A stretch of 64,000 bases of DNA from Polynucleobacter sp. MWH-Spelu-300-X4 (lineage in GTDB: Bacteria; Pseudomonadota; Gammaproteobacteria; Burkholderiales; Burkholderiaceae). Below the pieces are notes generated by a model. It searched no databases. It had not been told where the DNA came from and was given only the letters and a program-made list of their open reading frames with translations. Made by a program: the position numbers and the translations under genes. Below are positions 18,823 to 27,770 of the stretch, piece by piece. Location of the stretch: contig NZ_CP061294.1 in NCBI RefSeq assembly GCF_018687515.1, positions 1,116,001 through 1,180,000 on the forward strand, in the 5' to 3' direction. How positions within the stretch are numbered: the first letter of the stretch is position 1; each line of letters begins with the position of its first letter.

Positions 18823-20853
18823 TTAATCAAATGCTACGGTTGCTTTTAACCAAGTCGTACGCCCTGGCTCATTAACGCGAGTGGTTTGTGTATAGCCAGT
18901 AATAACTGAACCTGATCGACTAATAAACTCTGCATAGGTCTTATCAAATAAATTATCCACCCCCACAGCAATCAAAATTTTCTTATTAGGCCTATAACCA
19001 GCATTTAAAGAAAATACACTAAATCCACTGGATTTAGCGACATCCTTACCGGAGATATTGCCCTGATTAACCGCCACATCATTTTTAGGAGCTACCAAAC
19101 GCAATAAAGCACCATAAGAGTATTGCTTATCATCATAATTAAGCGCCAACCGCCCCTCAAGCGGTGAAATTTGAGCCAATGGCAAACCATCTGTCTCATT
19201 TCTACCCTTCACGTAAGCCAAGCTAGAATTAAATTTAAGCGTAGTGCTTAACAGATAGCCCGCACTTAATTCTGTTCCATAAGTATGAGCATCAATATTT
19301 CTCGATGATGGCGTCATGTACACCCCCGAAACATAATCTGGTGAAATTCTAGAGTCGACCAAAATAAAATCTTTAATCTTGTTATAAAACAGGGAGCCAG
19401 ATAAATTAAATTTCGAAGATTGATATATCAAACCTGAATCTAGCTGATAAGTCTTTTCTGTTTTGGTTGAATTTAAAGCGCTGTGGGTATTTGCTGACAT
19501 AGAACTCATTTGATTAGTAGACCCATCTCTTCTATTAGAGATTAACTCCCAATAATCTGGCATGCGCTCAGACCGCCCCAATCCAACGTAAGCTATTGAA
19601 TTAGAGATAACCTGCAAGGACTCTTCTAGTCGAGCAAATGCACTATGAGTTAAGTCATTTCTAGTTTGGCCTGATGTATCAGAACTCATACTTGATCTCT
19701 TATCCGTCACCGACCAGAAATCACCTCGATAACCCCCAATTAATTTTTGATCAACACTTAGCTGCTTTGTTACTTCAGCAAATAATCCCGTATTTTTGAA
19801 TTTAGAGTCGTCTATTAGATTAGGCATCCCCATCCCAGGCATATTCCCAGCATGAATAGCTTCAGAATAATCTAGGCCTACTTTCGCTGAAGTATTTTTT
19901 GAAAAACTTAAATCCACAACCATTCTTGCTGCATTCGTATCATGCGTCACATCCATATAACTAGATGGATTGCCACGCATAGCCTCTGACATGGTGTGAA
20001 ATATAGTATTTCTAGATAATTGCAATTCTAGCTTCTGGACAAGGTCAGAAATATTTTTAATTTGCGCCTTTCCAGAAACATTCTCTCGCAAGAATTTAGT
20101 CCCATCCATACTTCTATCAGCATAAGCTGCATAACCATCACTTCTTCCTGCTGATAACTCAAAGCGTTGATTGTGGTCAGGGGTTAAACCCAAAGTCGCA
20201 CCAGCACTATATCGATGATATTTTGAATGGACTTGTTGGCCACTACCATCTTTGTAGTCATCTGCCGATGAATTAGAGCTCGTAAAATTAGCAAAATAAC
20301 TTTTGTCACCCACGTTAGCATCAATAACCTCATCATGCCGGCCAAAATTTCCTACTAACCCTGATGCATGAACGTCATACCCCAATTGTTCATAGATTTT
20401 CTGCTCTTTTTCAAAACGCACAGTAGCTGCTGACCCATAGCCAGGATAAAGAACCGTTTGAGGGCCCTTAATGACAGTTACTTTGTCATAGATTTCAGGG
20501 AAAATATAGGCTGTGGGCGCATCCATACGCTGACCACAGCCACCATAGATATTTTGGTCATCTGCCAAAATATTAACTCGAGAACCACCCATTCCTCTGA
20601 AATTAGGCTCTCCATCTGCACCCGCCTTCCGCATGATGTTAAACCCAGGAATTGACTTTAGGAAATCAGCGCCATCATGAGCCGGTAATGGCTGACGCGG
20701 CACCTTTGGATCCATTTCAACAATTAATGGGGATGACATGGTTGTAGCCGTCACCACCACGTCACTTAAGACGCCAGCATCTTGGGCATAACTATAGTTC
20801 GCTAGCATTAATAACGCTGCAAGCGCTAAAGGCTTAATTTTTATTTTTTTCAT
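18823..20853 (-). CDS. oprC: TonB-dependent copper receptor (OprC-like)
   Basis: Outer-membrane receptor of about 676 residues that probably imports copper. It has a signal peptide ending YAQ, a plug domain (about residues 40-150) with NFRGMGGSRVNILADDQNIYGGCGQRMD, a motif of the OprC/NosA group, and a beta-barrel to the C-terminus with a terminal aromatic-type residue (VAFD). Methionine-rich stretches (GNMPGMGMPN, MSSMSAN) suit copper binding. The frame is open from 20892, but the ATG at 20853 gives a normal signal peptide. It is co-directional with DUF2946 upstream and PCu(A)C downstream. Confidence 0.9.
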   Translation of the reverse strand: MKKIKIKPLALAALLMLANYSYAQDAGVLSDVVVTATTMSSPLIVEMDPKVPRQPLPAHDGADFLKSIPGFNIMRKAGADGEPNFRGMGGSRVNILADDQNIYGGCGQRMDAPTAYIFPEIYDKVTVIKGPQTVLYPGYGSAATVRFEKEQKIYEQLGYDVHASGLVGNFGRHDEVIDANVGDKSYFANFTSSNSSADDYKDGSGQQVHSKYHRYSAGATLGLTPDHNQRFELSAGRSDGYAAYADRSMDGTKFLRENVSGKAQIKNISDLVQKLELQLSRNTIFHTMSEAMRGNPSSYMDVTHDTNAARMVVDLSFSKNTSAKVGLDYSEAIHAGNMPGMGMPNLIDDSKFKNTGLFAEVTKQLSVDQKLIGGYRGDFWSVTDKRSSMSSDTSGQTRNDLTHSAFARLEESLQVISNSIAYVGLGRSERMPDYWELISNRRDGSTNQMSSMSANTHSALNSTKTEKTYQLDSGLIYQSSKFNLSGSLFYNKIKDFILVDSRISPDYVSGVYMTPSSRNIDAHTYGTELSAGYLLSTTLKFNSSLAYVKGRNETDGLPLAQISPLEGRLALNYDDKQYSYGALLRLVAPKNDVAVNQGNISGKDVAKSSGFSVFSLNAGYRPNKKILIAVGVDNLFDKTYAEFISRSGSVITGYTQTTRVNEPGRTTWLKATVAFD

Positions 20854-20926
20854 ATTTACTCGCATTAAATAAGCGCACACACTGTGTGCCATTACTAAAC
20901 CGCTGATGGTTTAGAGCTTTTCTTAA

Positions 20927-21304
20927 TTAAGCGAGTTGAGGGGGAGCTCTAGATGGTAGCGATACCCAAGCAAAGATAGGCTTGGGTGATTGATAGAATA
21001 ATTTTAGGTATAGCTGATAAGCCTCGGGCTCTGAAAAATGCAAATTATTATTTAATGGCAATGCATATACTTGATGAACTAGGCAATATGGGCAAGATTC
21101 ATTACTTAATTGTTGTTGCCCTTGCTCATCATCGACAATAACTTTTGTTACTTTCATGCCAGTAGTCGTACAAATTTCTACAGAAACACCTTGGCCATGT
21201 TGTGCAACCGATACCGCTTGAGAAATTGCTGGCGCAAGAGAAGCCATGACTATCGACACGATAGTTATCCAGTGAACTAAACAGGATTTTGGCTTTTTGA
21301 ACAT
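20927..21304 (-). CDS. DUF2946 family protein, copper-operon associated
   Basis: A 125-residue protein with an N-terminal signal/anchor (about residues 8-30) and the CPYC motif with nearby His (residues about 70-77) typical of DUF2946. Such proteins often sit next to OprC-type receptors and copper chaperones, as here. The C-terminus ends in the usual proline-rich PSRAPPQLA. A role in periplasmic copper handling is inferred from the cysteines and the neighbours. Confidence 0.82.
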   Translation of the reverse strand: MFKKPKSCLVHWITIVSIVMASLAPAISQAVSVAQHGQGVSVEICTTTGMKVTKVIVDDEQGQQQLSNESCPYCLVHQVYALPLNNNLHFSEPEAYQLYLKLFYQSPKPIFAWVSLPSRAPPQLA

Positions 21305-21349
21305 AGCTAATATTTTACGTTAAACGGCTCTTATTAAGGAAATTAGACC

Positions 21350-22480
21350 TTAGCGTCTACCAATGATTGTCAACCCAAACCCTACTAAAGCTAACAACCC
21401 CGCTGCAATTGGAACCATTGTTAACCCATAACCCAAGGTTAAAACAATCCCACCTACCCAAGCACCCAAGGCATTACCAACATTGAATGCCCCAATATTA
21501 AGTGTGGAGGTCAAATTGGGTGCATCCTTACCGTAATTAACCACATTAATCTGTAAAGCCGGTACCAAAGAGAATGCCGCCACGGCCCACAAGAATAAAT
21601 TAATCTCTGCAGGAATAAATGAATGACTCGTCCAAGAAAACAGCAAGGTAGTTAAACCTAAAGTTAAAAATGCACCCGATAAAGTTGCCTTTAAATGTTG
21701 ATCACCTAACTTGCCACCCACCACATTACCAATCGTTAGACCAATACCAATTAAAAACAATGTCAAAGTAACCCATCGAGGAGATACCCCTGTTACATCA
21801 CGCAATAAAGGCGCTATATACGTAAATAAAGCAAACATCGATGCAGAAAACATCACCGTTGTGAATAAAGCAATCCATAGCTTTATATGACGTAATGCTG
21901 CAAACTCACTACGAATAGAGACAGGCTCTTCAACAGCCCCTTTCGGTAAAAATTTAACCAAACCGAATAAGGCAATAACTCCAATAACCGCTACAGCCAA
22001 AAAAGTTGAGCGCCATCCCATCTCTTGCCCTAAGGCAGTCCCTAAAGGAACCCCTAAGACATTAGCCAGCGTTAACCCAGTAAACATCATTGCCACAGCA
22101 GAAGCACGTTTATCAGGCGCTACCAAATTAGCTGCTGTCACCGCCCCAATACCAAAGAAAGCGCCATGACATAAAGATGTCACCACGCGAGCCAACATCA
22201 AAGATGAATATCCCCAAGCCAAGGCACACAATAAGTTACCCAAAATAAAGATGCCCATCAAGATAATTAAAGCCTGACGACGTGGCAAGCGTGCAGTTAA
22301 TAACGCCATAAAAGGAGCGCCAATGGCTACTCCTAAGGCATAACCAGTAATCAACCAACCAGCACTCGGAATAGAAACACTCAGATCAGTTGCTACTTCA
22401 GGCAAAAGCCCCATGATGACAAACTCTGTTGTGCCAATAGCAAAGGCGCTCAAAGCCAATACAAATAAAGAGAAAGACAT
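21350..22480 (-). CDS. MFS transporter, AraJ/YdhP-like efflux family
   Basis: A 376-residue inner-membrane carrier with twelve segments. The N-terminus (LALSAFAIGTTEFVIMGLLPEVA) and the ARLPRRQAL loop match the DHA1 efflux group of AraJ, YdhP and PbuE. It probably exports sugars, purines or drugs; the substrate is unknown. An AAGGTG ribosome site precedes the ATG. It lies downstream of the sulfur operon but is separated from it by a terminator. Confidence 0.87.
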   Translation of the reverse strand: MSFSLFVLALSAFAIGTTEFVIMGLLPEVATDLSVSIPSAGWLITGYALGVAIGAPFMALLTARLPRRQALIILMGIFILGNLLCALAWGYSSLMLARVVTSLCHGAFFGIGAVTAANLVAPDKRASAVAMMFTGLTLANVLGVPLGTALGQEMGWRSTFLAVAVIGVIALFGLVKFLPKGAVEEPVSIRSEFAALRHIKLWIALFTTVMFSASMFALFTYIAPLLRDVTGVSPRWVTLTLFLIGIGLTIGNVVGGKLGDQHLKATLSGAFLTLGLTTLLFSWTSHSFIPAEINLFLWAVAAFSLVPALQINVVNYGKDAPNLTSTLNIGAFNVGNALGAWVGGIVLTLGYGLTMVPIAAGLLALVGFGLTIIGRR

Positions 22481-22517
22481 TGATGCACCTTAAAAATATA
22501 AAACAGCAGTTTAAATG

Positions 22518-22550
22518 ACAAAAAAATAAGCCACCTTAGGGTGGCTTATT
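22518..22550 (-). terminator. Terminator of the sulfur operon
   Basis: AATAAGCCACC-TTAG-GGTGGCTTATT, an 11-bp perfect stem followed on the minus strand by seven or more T, just after the rhodanese gene. Confidence 0.9.
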
Positions 22551-22581
22551 CATGAGTTTAAATTGACTAATTAATCAGTGA

Positions 22582-23556
22582 CTAATTCAAAGGAACACCA
22601 ACAGTTGGCCTACCTTCTAACGTCCACAAATAAAGTGAACCATCATATAACTTCGTCGATTTATTACCCACCAACTCTGACATCACAAACCAAGGGCCGG
22701 CGGCTAAATGTCCGCTATTACAGTAACTAATCGATGGGGCCGCTGGTTTAATGCCGTTGGCATTCATTAATGCGGTGTAAGTATTTTTATTCAAGAAATA
22801 AAGTGCCCCATTACCTGATTTAGTTAACAACTCAGGAGCTAAGTCTTTAGCGCCAGCAATATGGCCATAAGTCATCACATAGTCACGCTTATTAGTACCT
22901 AAATACTGCGCTGGCTGACGACCATCAATCAACTGAACTTTGCCAGATTTAGAGGCTTTAGCAACATCATCAGAACTAGCAATTAATTCTTGATGGTTAG
23001 CTGTAGCCAGCCAATTACCAGTTGCTTTTTTAGTAGTCGCCACAGTGAACTCGCGCCCTTCTGCTAACCAGCCAGCAAACCCACCATCTAAAATGGCCAT
23101 ATGGGTTTCACCATAAACTTTCAATTGCCAGTACACACGCAAAGCTTCATCCACATCAGAAATATCTTGACCTACTGGCACCAAAATAATTGGCTTATCA
23201 GCATTAATACCCAATGACTGAATTAAATTCTGAAAATCGGCTTTTTCAGGAATCAAATATTTAATCTTCTTACCATCGATCAAACGCTCAGCACGAACTT
23301 TTTTAAAATCTAATAGAACAGAATCAGGCAAATGGCCGCCAAACTCCACTAACACTTTCTTACCAGTTTTCTTATCAACCTCAAACTCAGGCTGACGCGC
23401 GTAAGTTGCCACATCACTGCGCACCTCGACCACCTGAACATTCGCTAAATTTTTAGATAACCAATCCGCACTCACAACAGGGCCAGGTAAATCGATTGCC
23501 TGAGCCAAACCTGTAACCGCACTTAATGTTAACAACCACCATTTAATTAATCGCAT
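22582..23556 (-). CDS. Periplasmic two-domain rhodanese (sulfurtransferase)
   Basis: Thiosulfate or 3-mercaptopyruvate sulfurtransferase-like protein, 324 residues, with a signal peptide (about 1-20). The N-terminal rhodanese domain (about 25-170) has no cysteine in its active loop (PVGQDISD). The C-terminal domain (about 190-320) carries the catalytic loop SYCNSGHLAAG with Cys. This split is normal for tandem rhodaneses. It is the last gene of an operon with the YeeE/YedE thiosulfate importer pair, which suggests that it handles imported or periplasmic sulfane sulfur. Confidence 0.88.
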   Translation of the reverse strand: MRLIKWWLLTLSAVTGLAQAIDLPGPVVSADWLSKNLANVQVVEVRSDVATYARQPEFEVDKKTGKKVLVEFGGHLPDSVLLDFKKVRAERLIDGKKIKYLIPEKADFQNLIQSLGINADKPIILVPVGQDISDVDEALRVYWQLKVYGETHMAILDGGFAGWLAEGREFTVATTKKATGNWLATANHQELIASSDDVAKASKSGKVQLIDGRQPAQYLGTNKRDYVMTYGHIAGAKDLAPELLTKSGNGALYFLNKNTYTALMNANGIKPAAPSISYCNSGHLAAGPWFVMSELVGNKSTKLYDGSLYLWTLEGRPTVGVPLN

Positions 23557-23570
23557 ACAACCTCCTAAAA

Positions 23571-24200
23571 TTAACCCACCAATGATTCAAGTTTATTGAT
23601 TAAGTTCACCCGAACCTCAGATAAAACATGATGCTTTCGATCTTCTAAAAATATTTTCTTATTCTTACCTGATCCAGACAACTTTTGTATCTTTTGATCT
23701 CTCACTTTCAGCAAATCAATTGCTTCATCATGAAAAATATGTACCAAACCACTAGCCCATCTAGCCAAAGGAGCCATACGCCCTTTTGTGTTTATTTGAA
23801 AACCACCTAACAATGATTTTATTTTTTTCACTTCTTTTATTGTCTCCCCAGTCACCCATTGATTCGTTGTGAACAACTTAATTGGCAAACCTTGTTGATC
23901 TAAAGAAATAGCTATCAAGTGTGTAAATTTATTAGGCTGATCTAAATCTCTTTGGAACAAATGAAAGTGCCCATGCTCTAGATTTTTAGACTCCCCACTT
24001 TCATCTAATGGATGTGCGTGGTAATACATCTCATAACCACTATCCGGATCAACCAAATCATTTTTAGGGTAATGACGAAACTGCACAAAATCACCAGATC
24101 CAGCCAATGCAACTTGAGCCATCGACAAACCTCTTTCTGCATAGTGCGCCTGAATAGCTAATACCTCTTCTGCAGCTTGCTGAATCGATGGATTTGTCAT
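23571..24200 (-). CDS. Conserved protein of unknown function (DUF6969-like)
   Basis: A 209-residue soluble protein with no signal peptide. It has His-rich segments (EMYYHAHPLDESG and LEHGHFHLFQRD) and a Lys-rich C-terminus. It resembles what I remember of the DUF6969 family, found beside YeeE/YedE or rhodanese genes, but this name is uncertain. No catalytic motif is recognised. The His pairs could bind a metal. It sits between the NPC-repeat peptide gene and the rhodanese gene with short spacers. Confidence 0.65.
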   Translation of the reverse strand: MTNPSIQQAAEEVLAIQAHYAERGLSMAQVALAGSGDFVQFRHYPKNDLVDPDSGYEMYYHAHPLDESGESKNLEHGHFHLFQRDLDQPNKFTHLIAISLDQQGLPIKLFTTNQWVTGETIKEVKKIKSLLGGFQINTKGRMAPLARWASGLVHIFHDEAIDLLKVRDQKIQKLSGSGKNKKIFLEDRKHHVLSEVRVNLINKLESLVG

Positions 24201-24212
24201 AGCACGCTTTAA

Positions 24213-24452
24213 TCAATCAGCAGACTTACGTTTCTTTGGAGCACAAGGGTTTGCAGGGCCACAAGGATTTGCTGATTTTTTCTTAGCAGGCGCACAAGGA
24301 TTAGATGAACCCTTCTTGCTCGGGCCACAAGGATTTCTCTGTTCAGCCTTAGGCTCATCACCCTTCGCCGCATCTGCTGAATAAGCCATAGGTGTTACTG
24401 ATAAACCAGCTAAAGCCACTGCTAATGCCACTACGGCAGTTTTCTTAGACAT
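24213..24452 (-). CDS. Small exported NPC[GA]P-repeat protein
   Basis: A 79-residue precursor with a clear signal peptide (ending near YSADA, residue 26). The mature part of about 53 residues is Lys/Pro/Cys rich and holds four Asn-Pro-Cys-(Gly/Ala)-Pro units, so four cysteines, separated by basic linkers. A strong AAGGAG ribosome site supports it. Its place in a thiosulfate-import and rhodanese operon suggests a periplasmic sulfur carrier or metal (copper) binder. That function is inference only. Confidence 0.8.
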   Translation of the reverse strand: MSKKTAVVALAVALAGLSVTPMAYSADAAKGDEPKAEQRNPCGPSKKGSSNPCAPAKKKSANPCGPANPCAPKKRKSAD

Positions 24453-24468
24453 ATTTTGACTCCTTTAT

Positions 24469-25041
24469 TTAATTAACTTTTGACGTCTCTGTGGAATTCT
24501 TTGACTTCTTTTCCACCCAAGAACCCAACACAAAAACCACAATCGCCATGCCAATCATGATGGCATTCACTAACCAATCCGACACATGGAAAAACTCAGG
24601 CAACGTGTTCGCAGATGCATATTCACCCAAACTGACAACACTGTCTATCGCACTAAATACATCAGCAAATAACCAAGTACCTAACAACAATCCTATCAAG
24701 AAAATACCCGCATCCAACCTACCAGACACAAAACCAACGACCGATGTACCTGGGCAATACCCACCGATAGCAAAACCAGCCCCAACTAAAGCACCACCTA
24801 AAGCTGCCGCTCCTAAAAATGCGGGTGGCACGAACAAGTTTTCAGCGTCAATCCAATTCATCTTTTCTAAAATCATCAACCCAACCGCGGTAAAAACAAT
24901 CGCAGTAAACATCACCTTAAAAACAGACCAATCCGTTAATCTGAATTGCCCTGTTAACTTATTAGGATTACCGAACCCAGCGCGCTCCAAAACAAAACCA
25001 AACCCAGCACCTAATAACAATCCTGAAATAATTGTGCTCAT
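24469..25041 (-). CDS. YeeE/YedE family transporter, second half
   Basis: A 190-residue membrane protein of the sulfur-transport (YeeE/YedE, TsuA) family, probably part of a thiosulfate importer. It contains the GFGFVLERAGFGNP entry motif and the conserved cysteine loop GGYCPGTSVVG, which in TsuA-type channels contacts thiosulfate. At this size it is a half-transporter, complementing the partner encoded just upstream, with which its start overlaps by four bases. Confidence 0.87.
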   Translation of the reverse strand: MSTIISGLLLGAGFGFVLERAGFGNPNKLTGQFRLTDWSVFKVMFTAIVFTAVGLMILEKMNWIDAENLFVPPAFLGAAALGGALVGAGFAIGGYCPGTSVVGFVSGRLDAGIFLIGLLLGTWLFADVFSAIDSVVSLGEYASANTLPEFFHVSDWLVNAIMIGMAIVVFVLGSWVEKKSKNSTETSKVN

Positions 25042-25571
25042 ACTGTTGGCTCCTGTTTCATCAAGCGACTAATTAATAAACCAGTCACAAAAAAAGTAAT
25101 CAAAAATGTAAAACCAGCCAAGCTGAGTGTTGCTGCTCCAGATAAACCTAAACCACTGGTACACCCAGCAGCAACACGTGCACCAAACCCAGCAGCAATG
25201 CCACCAACTAATGCTGTTAATGGACGCTTTGAACCACCTAAGAATTTTTTACCATCAATCTGAATCTTTATACGATGAGCCAACCACGCAGAAATAATTG
25301 CGCCAATTGCCACACCTATCACTTGCCAAGTAATCCAAGAACTCAAAGGCTTGCCATCTTCAACTAGACCGCCTAAATAATCATTGGCTTCAGTTATAGA
25401 TGGCGCAACAGTCATGCCAACCCATGCGACTAAGCGCGTTGTAAATCCAGTAGCACCCAAACCATGCCCTGTCAGTACAAAGGTAGTTAACAAAACAGCA
25501 CCTAGCGCTAATCCTGCAAGCAATGGATGCCAATAGGCTTGCGGTTCTTTTGTGGAAATTTCTTGACTCAT
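25038..25571 (-). CDS. YeeE/YedE family transporter, first half
   Basis: A 177-residue membrane protein with about five hydrophobic segments and the second family cysteine loop ARVAAGCTSGLGLSG. With the downstream gene it would form a split YeeE/YedE thiosulfate channel. It is the first gene of a five-gene operon (two transporter halves, NPC-repeat peptide, DUF protein, rhodanese). An AAAGGAT ribosome site precedes the ATG, and a very AT-rich promoter region of about 130 bases lies upstream. Confidence 0.87.
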   Translation of the reverse strand: MSQEISTKEPQAYWHPLLAGLALGAVLLTTFVLTGHGLGATGFTTRLVAWVGMTVAPSITEANDYLGGLVEDGKPLSSWITWQVIGVAIGAIISAWLAHRIKIQIDGKKFLGGSKRPLTALVGGIAAGFGARVAAGCTSGLGLSGAATLSLAGFTFLITFFVTGLLISRLMKQEPTV

Positions 25572-25702
25572 ACAAGATCCTTTTAAATTACTTAATTAAA
25601 GTATAGTATATAAATTAATATTATGTAATAAATTTATATATTATCCAAATTGCTATTTATAAGTACATGATTTAATTGATATTTAACCCTTTTTTCAGGC
25701 GT

Positions 25703-25727
25703 AAAAAAACCACCCGAAGGTGGTTTT
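25703..25727 (-). terminator. Terminator of the TrpB2-like gene
   Basis: AAAACCACC-CGAA-GGTGGTTTT with a seven-A run on its left, giving a T tract on the minus strand, 20 bases after the trpB2 stop. Confidence 0.85.
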
Positions 25728-25746
25728 CTATAAAAGTAGCTGTAGT

Positions 25747-27120
25747 TTAAGCGTACTCTTTAGGCACCGATGGAAGACCCGATAAAGCCATAGCCAACTC
25801 TTTTTCATCATAAGACTCATCGGTTAACTCACCAGCAAAATATTTCTGATATGAGGCCATATCAAAGTGGCCATGACCGGATAAATTAAAGAGAATAACT
25901 TCGGACTTACCTTCGCGCTTACATCTCAAAGCCTCCTCAATTGCACCTTTTACTGCATGATTCGCCTCAGGCGCAGGAACAATCCCTTCAGCTCGTGCGA
26001 ATAAAACACCAGCCGCGAAGCATTCAACTTGAGTATAAGAAACAGCTTCGATCAAATTAAGCTCTTTTACATGAGAAACCAATGGCGCCATGCCGTGGTA
26101 TCTCAATCCACCAGCATGAAAACCAGGTGGCGTGAATGTTGAGCCCAATGTATGCATCTTCGTTAACGGCGTCATATGAGCTGTATCGCCAAAATCATAC
26201 GCATATTTACCTCTTGTCAAAGATGGACAAGCTGCAGGCTCCACAGCAACAATCCTTGGCATATGACCACCACGTAACCCTTGGCCAATAAATGGGAACG
26301 CTATACCAGCGAAGTTGGAGCCTCCTCCAGTACACCCAATCACCACATCCGGCTCTACATCAGCCATATGTAATTGTTCAATAGACTCCAAGCCCGTTAC
26401 AGTTTGATGCAATAGCACATGATTTAAAACTGAGCCCAATGCATATTTCGTATCATCTCTTTGCACAGCCAACTCAACCGATTCAGAAATCGCAATACCT
26501 AAGCTACCAGGATGATCAGGTCTTTCTGCAAGAACACGTCTACCATACTCAGTTTCTTGAGAAGGTGATGCCACACATCTAGCACCATAAGTTTCCATCA
26601 CTGCTCTTCGATAAGGTTTCTGGTCATAAGAAACTCTCACCTGAAAAACAGTGACATCCAAACCAAACAAATTACCTGCGAATGAGATGGACGTACCCCA
26701 CTGGCCTGCACCAGTTTCCGTCGTCAAGCGCTTCACACCTGCTTGCGCGTTATAGAAAGCCTGTGGAATCGCTGTATTAGGTTTATGACTACCTGCCGGA
26801 CTAACACCTTCATATTTGTAGAAAATTTTGGCAGGAGTTCCTAATGCTTTTTCTAAACGATGCGCCCTAAATAAAGGTGCTGGTCTCCATAATTTATAAA
26901 CATCTTGCACAGGCTGTGGAATTTCAATCTCACGCTCAGTAGTAACCTCTTGCATGATGAGTTCCATAGGGAACAAAGGAGCCAAATCATCTGGGCCGAC
27001 TGGCTTCATGGTCCCCGGATGCAAAACTGCTGGAAGTGCCTTGGGTAAGTCTGCCTGAATGTTGTACCAAGATTTTGGCATTTGAGACTCATCTAACAAG
27101 TATTTCGTTTTTTCAGACAT
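25747..27120 (-). CDS. trpB2: TrpB2-type tryptophan synthase beta-like PLP enzyme
   Basis: A 457-residue PLP enzyme of the TrpB2 class, which makes tryptophan from indole and serine or performs a related reaction without a dedicated alpha partner. The PLP lysine motif is GSHKPNTA (about residue 120) and the phosphate loop GCTGGGSNFAG. The extra N-terminal region distinguishes it from TrpB1. An upstream ATG at 27141 is in frame, but the ATG at 27120 is preceded by AAGGAAG at ideal spacing. No trpA or other trp gene is nearby. Confidence 0.9.
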   Translation of the reverse strand: MSEKTKYLLDESQMPKSWYNIQADLPKALPAVLHPGTMKPVGPDDLAPLFPMELIMQEVTTEREIEIPQPVQDVYKLWRPAPLFRAHRLEKALGTPAKIFYKYEGVSPAGSHKPNTAIPQAFYNAQAGVKRLTTETGAGQWGTSISFAGNLFGLDVTVFQVRVSYDQKPYRRAVMETYGARCVASPSQETEYGRRVLAERPDHPGSLGIAISESVELAVQRDDTKYALGSVLNHVLLHQTVTGLESIEQLHMADVEPDVVIGCTGGGSNFAGIAFPFIGQGLRGGHMPRIVAVEPAACPSLTRGKYAYDFGDTAHMTPLTKMHTLGSTFTPPGFHAGGLRYHGMAPLVSHVKELNLIEAVSYTQVECFAAGVLFARAEGIVPAPEANHAVKGAIEEALRCKREGKSEVILFNLSGHGHFDMASYQKYFAGELTDESYDEKELAMALSGLPSVPKEYA

Positions 27121-27181
27121 AACAACTTCCTTAGGCATCAATTAGTTAAGGGCATCATATTAAAGCAATTTACTCACCCCA

Positions 27182-27595
27182 TTAACTAGGCATTTTCCCG
27201 AACTTTGGCAAAGGATCATTCGGCCTATCCCAAACCTGAGAACTATCACAATAAATATGCATGCTAGGTCTAATTTGGGAAGGATCATCAAGACTAGCAA
27301 TTCTCATAAACATCAAATCAGGCAGAGTTTTCACATCACTAAACAATGGAGAGCCGCAATTGGGGCAAAAATGCCTCACTACTGCCTCACCACTATCTCC
27401 CGTATATTGATAGGAAGAAGTTTTACCTGTTAGTTGAATGTCATTTCGATTAGCCGCGAAAATTGCAGCCGAACCAGAACCACTGGATCTTTGGCAATCT
27501 CTACAATGGCAATGAACTGCCATGGCCAACTCTCCATCAAAGTCATAATGGATATTGCCGCAAGCACATCCACCAGATAATTTATAGCGCGCCAT
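27182..27595 (-). CDS. GFA family zinc protein
   Basis: A 137-residue protein of the Gfa/CENP-V fold, named after glutathione-dependent formaldehyde-activating enzyme. Zinc ligands are visible as GCACGNIHY, CHCRDCQRSSGS and FCPNCGSPLF. Most members are not proven to act on formaldehyde, so only the family is assigned. An AAAGG ribosome site precedes the ATG. It lies downstream of the monooxygenase operon but beyond its terminator. Confidence 0.88.
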   Translation of the reverse strand: MARYKLSGGCACGNIHYDFDGELAMAVHCHCRDCQRSSGSGSAAIFAANRNDIQLTGKTSSYQYTGDSGEAVVRHFCPNCGSPLFSDVKTLPDLMFMRIASLDDPSQIRPSMHIYCDSSQVWDRPNDPLPKFGKMPS

Positions 27596-27616
27596 ATTTA
27601 TTACCTTTAAGTATTC

Positions 27617-27756
27617 AAAAAAAATCCCCCTCTCCTTTTCCGCGAAGAGAGGGGGTTACAACTGATCTCATTTCCCGTATTAATGAGACCACTACCTCGT
27701 TAAGAGCACTCGAGGTGATTGAATGTAAGAGTGAAAACGAAATAAACGCTCTTACA
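27617..27756 (-). terminator. Multi-hairpin 3' region and terminator of the monooxygenase operon
   Basis: Reading the minus strand after the DUF1329 stop there are four stem-loops in a row: a 10-bp stem at 27724-27733/27747-27756 (one G-U), ACCTCG/CGAGGT at 27694-27716, TCTCATT/AATGAGA at 27666-27688, and the 9-bp GC-rich CCCCCTCTC/GAGAGGGGG at 27626-27655 followed by T and eight more T. The last is a strong terminator. The others could stabilise the 3' end or form a 3'-UTR-derived small RNA. Confidence 0.75.
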
Positions 27757-27770
27757 AAACAATTTCTTAA

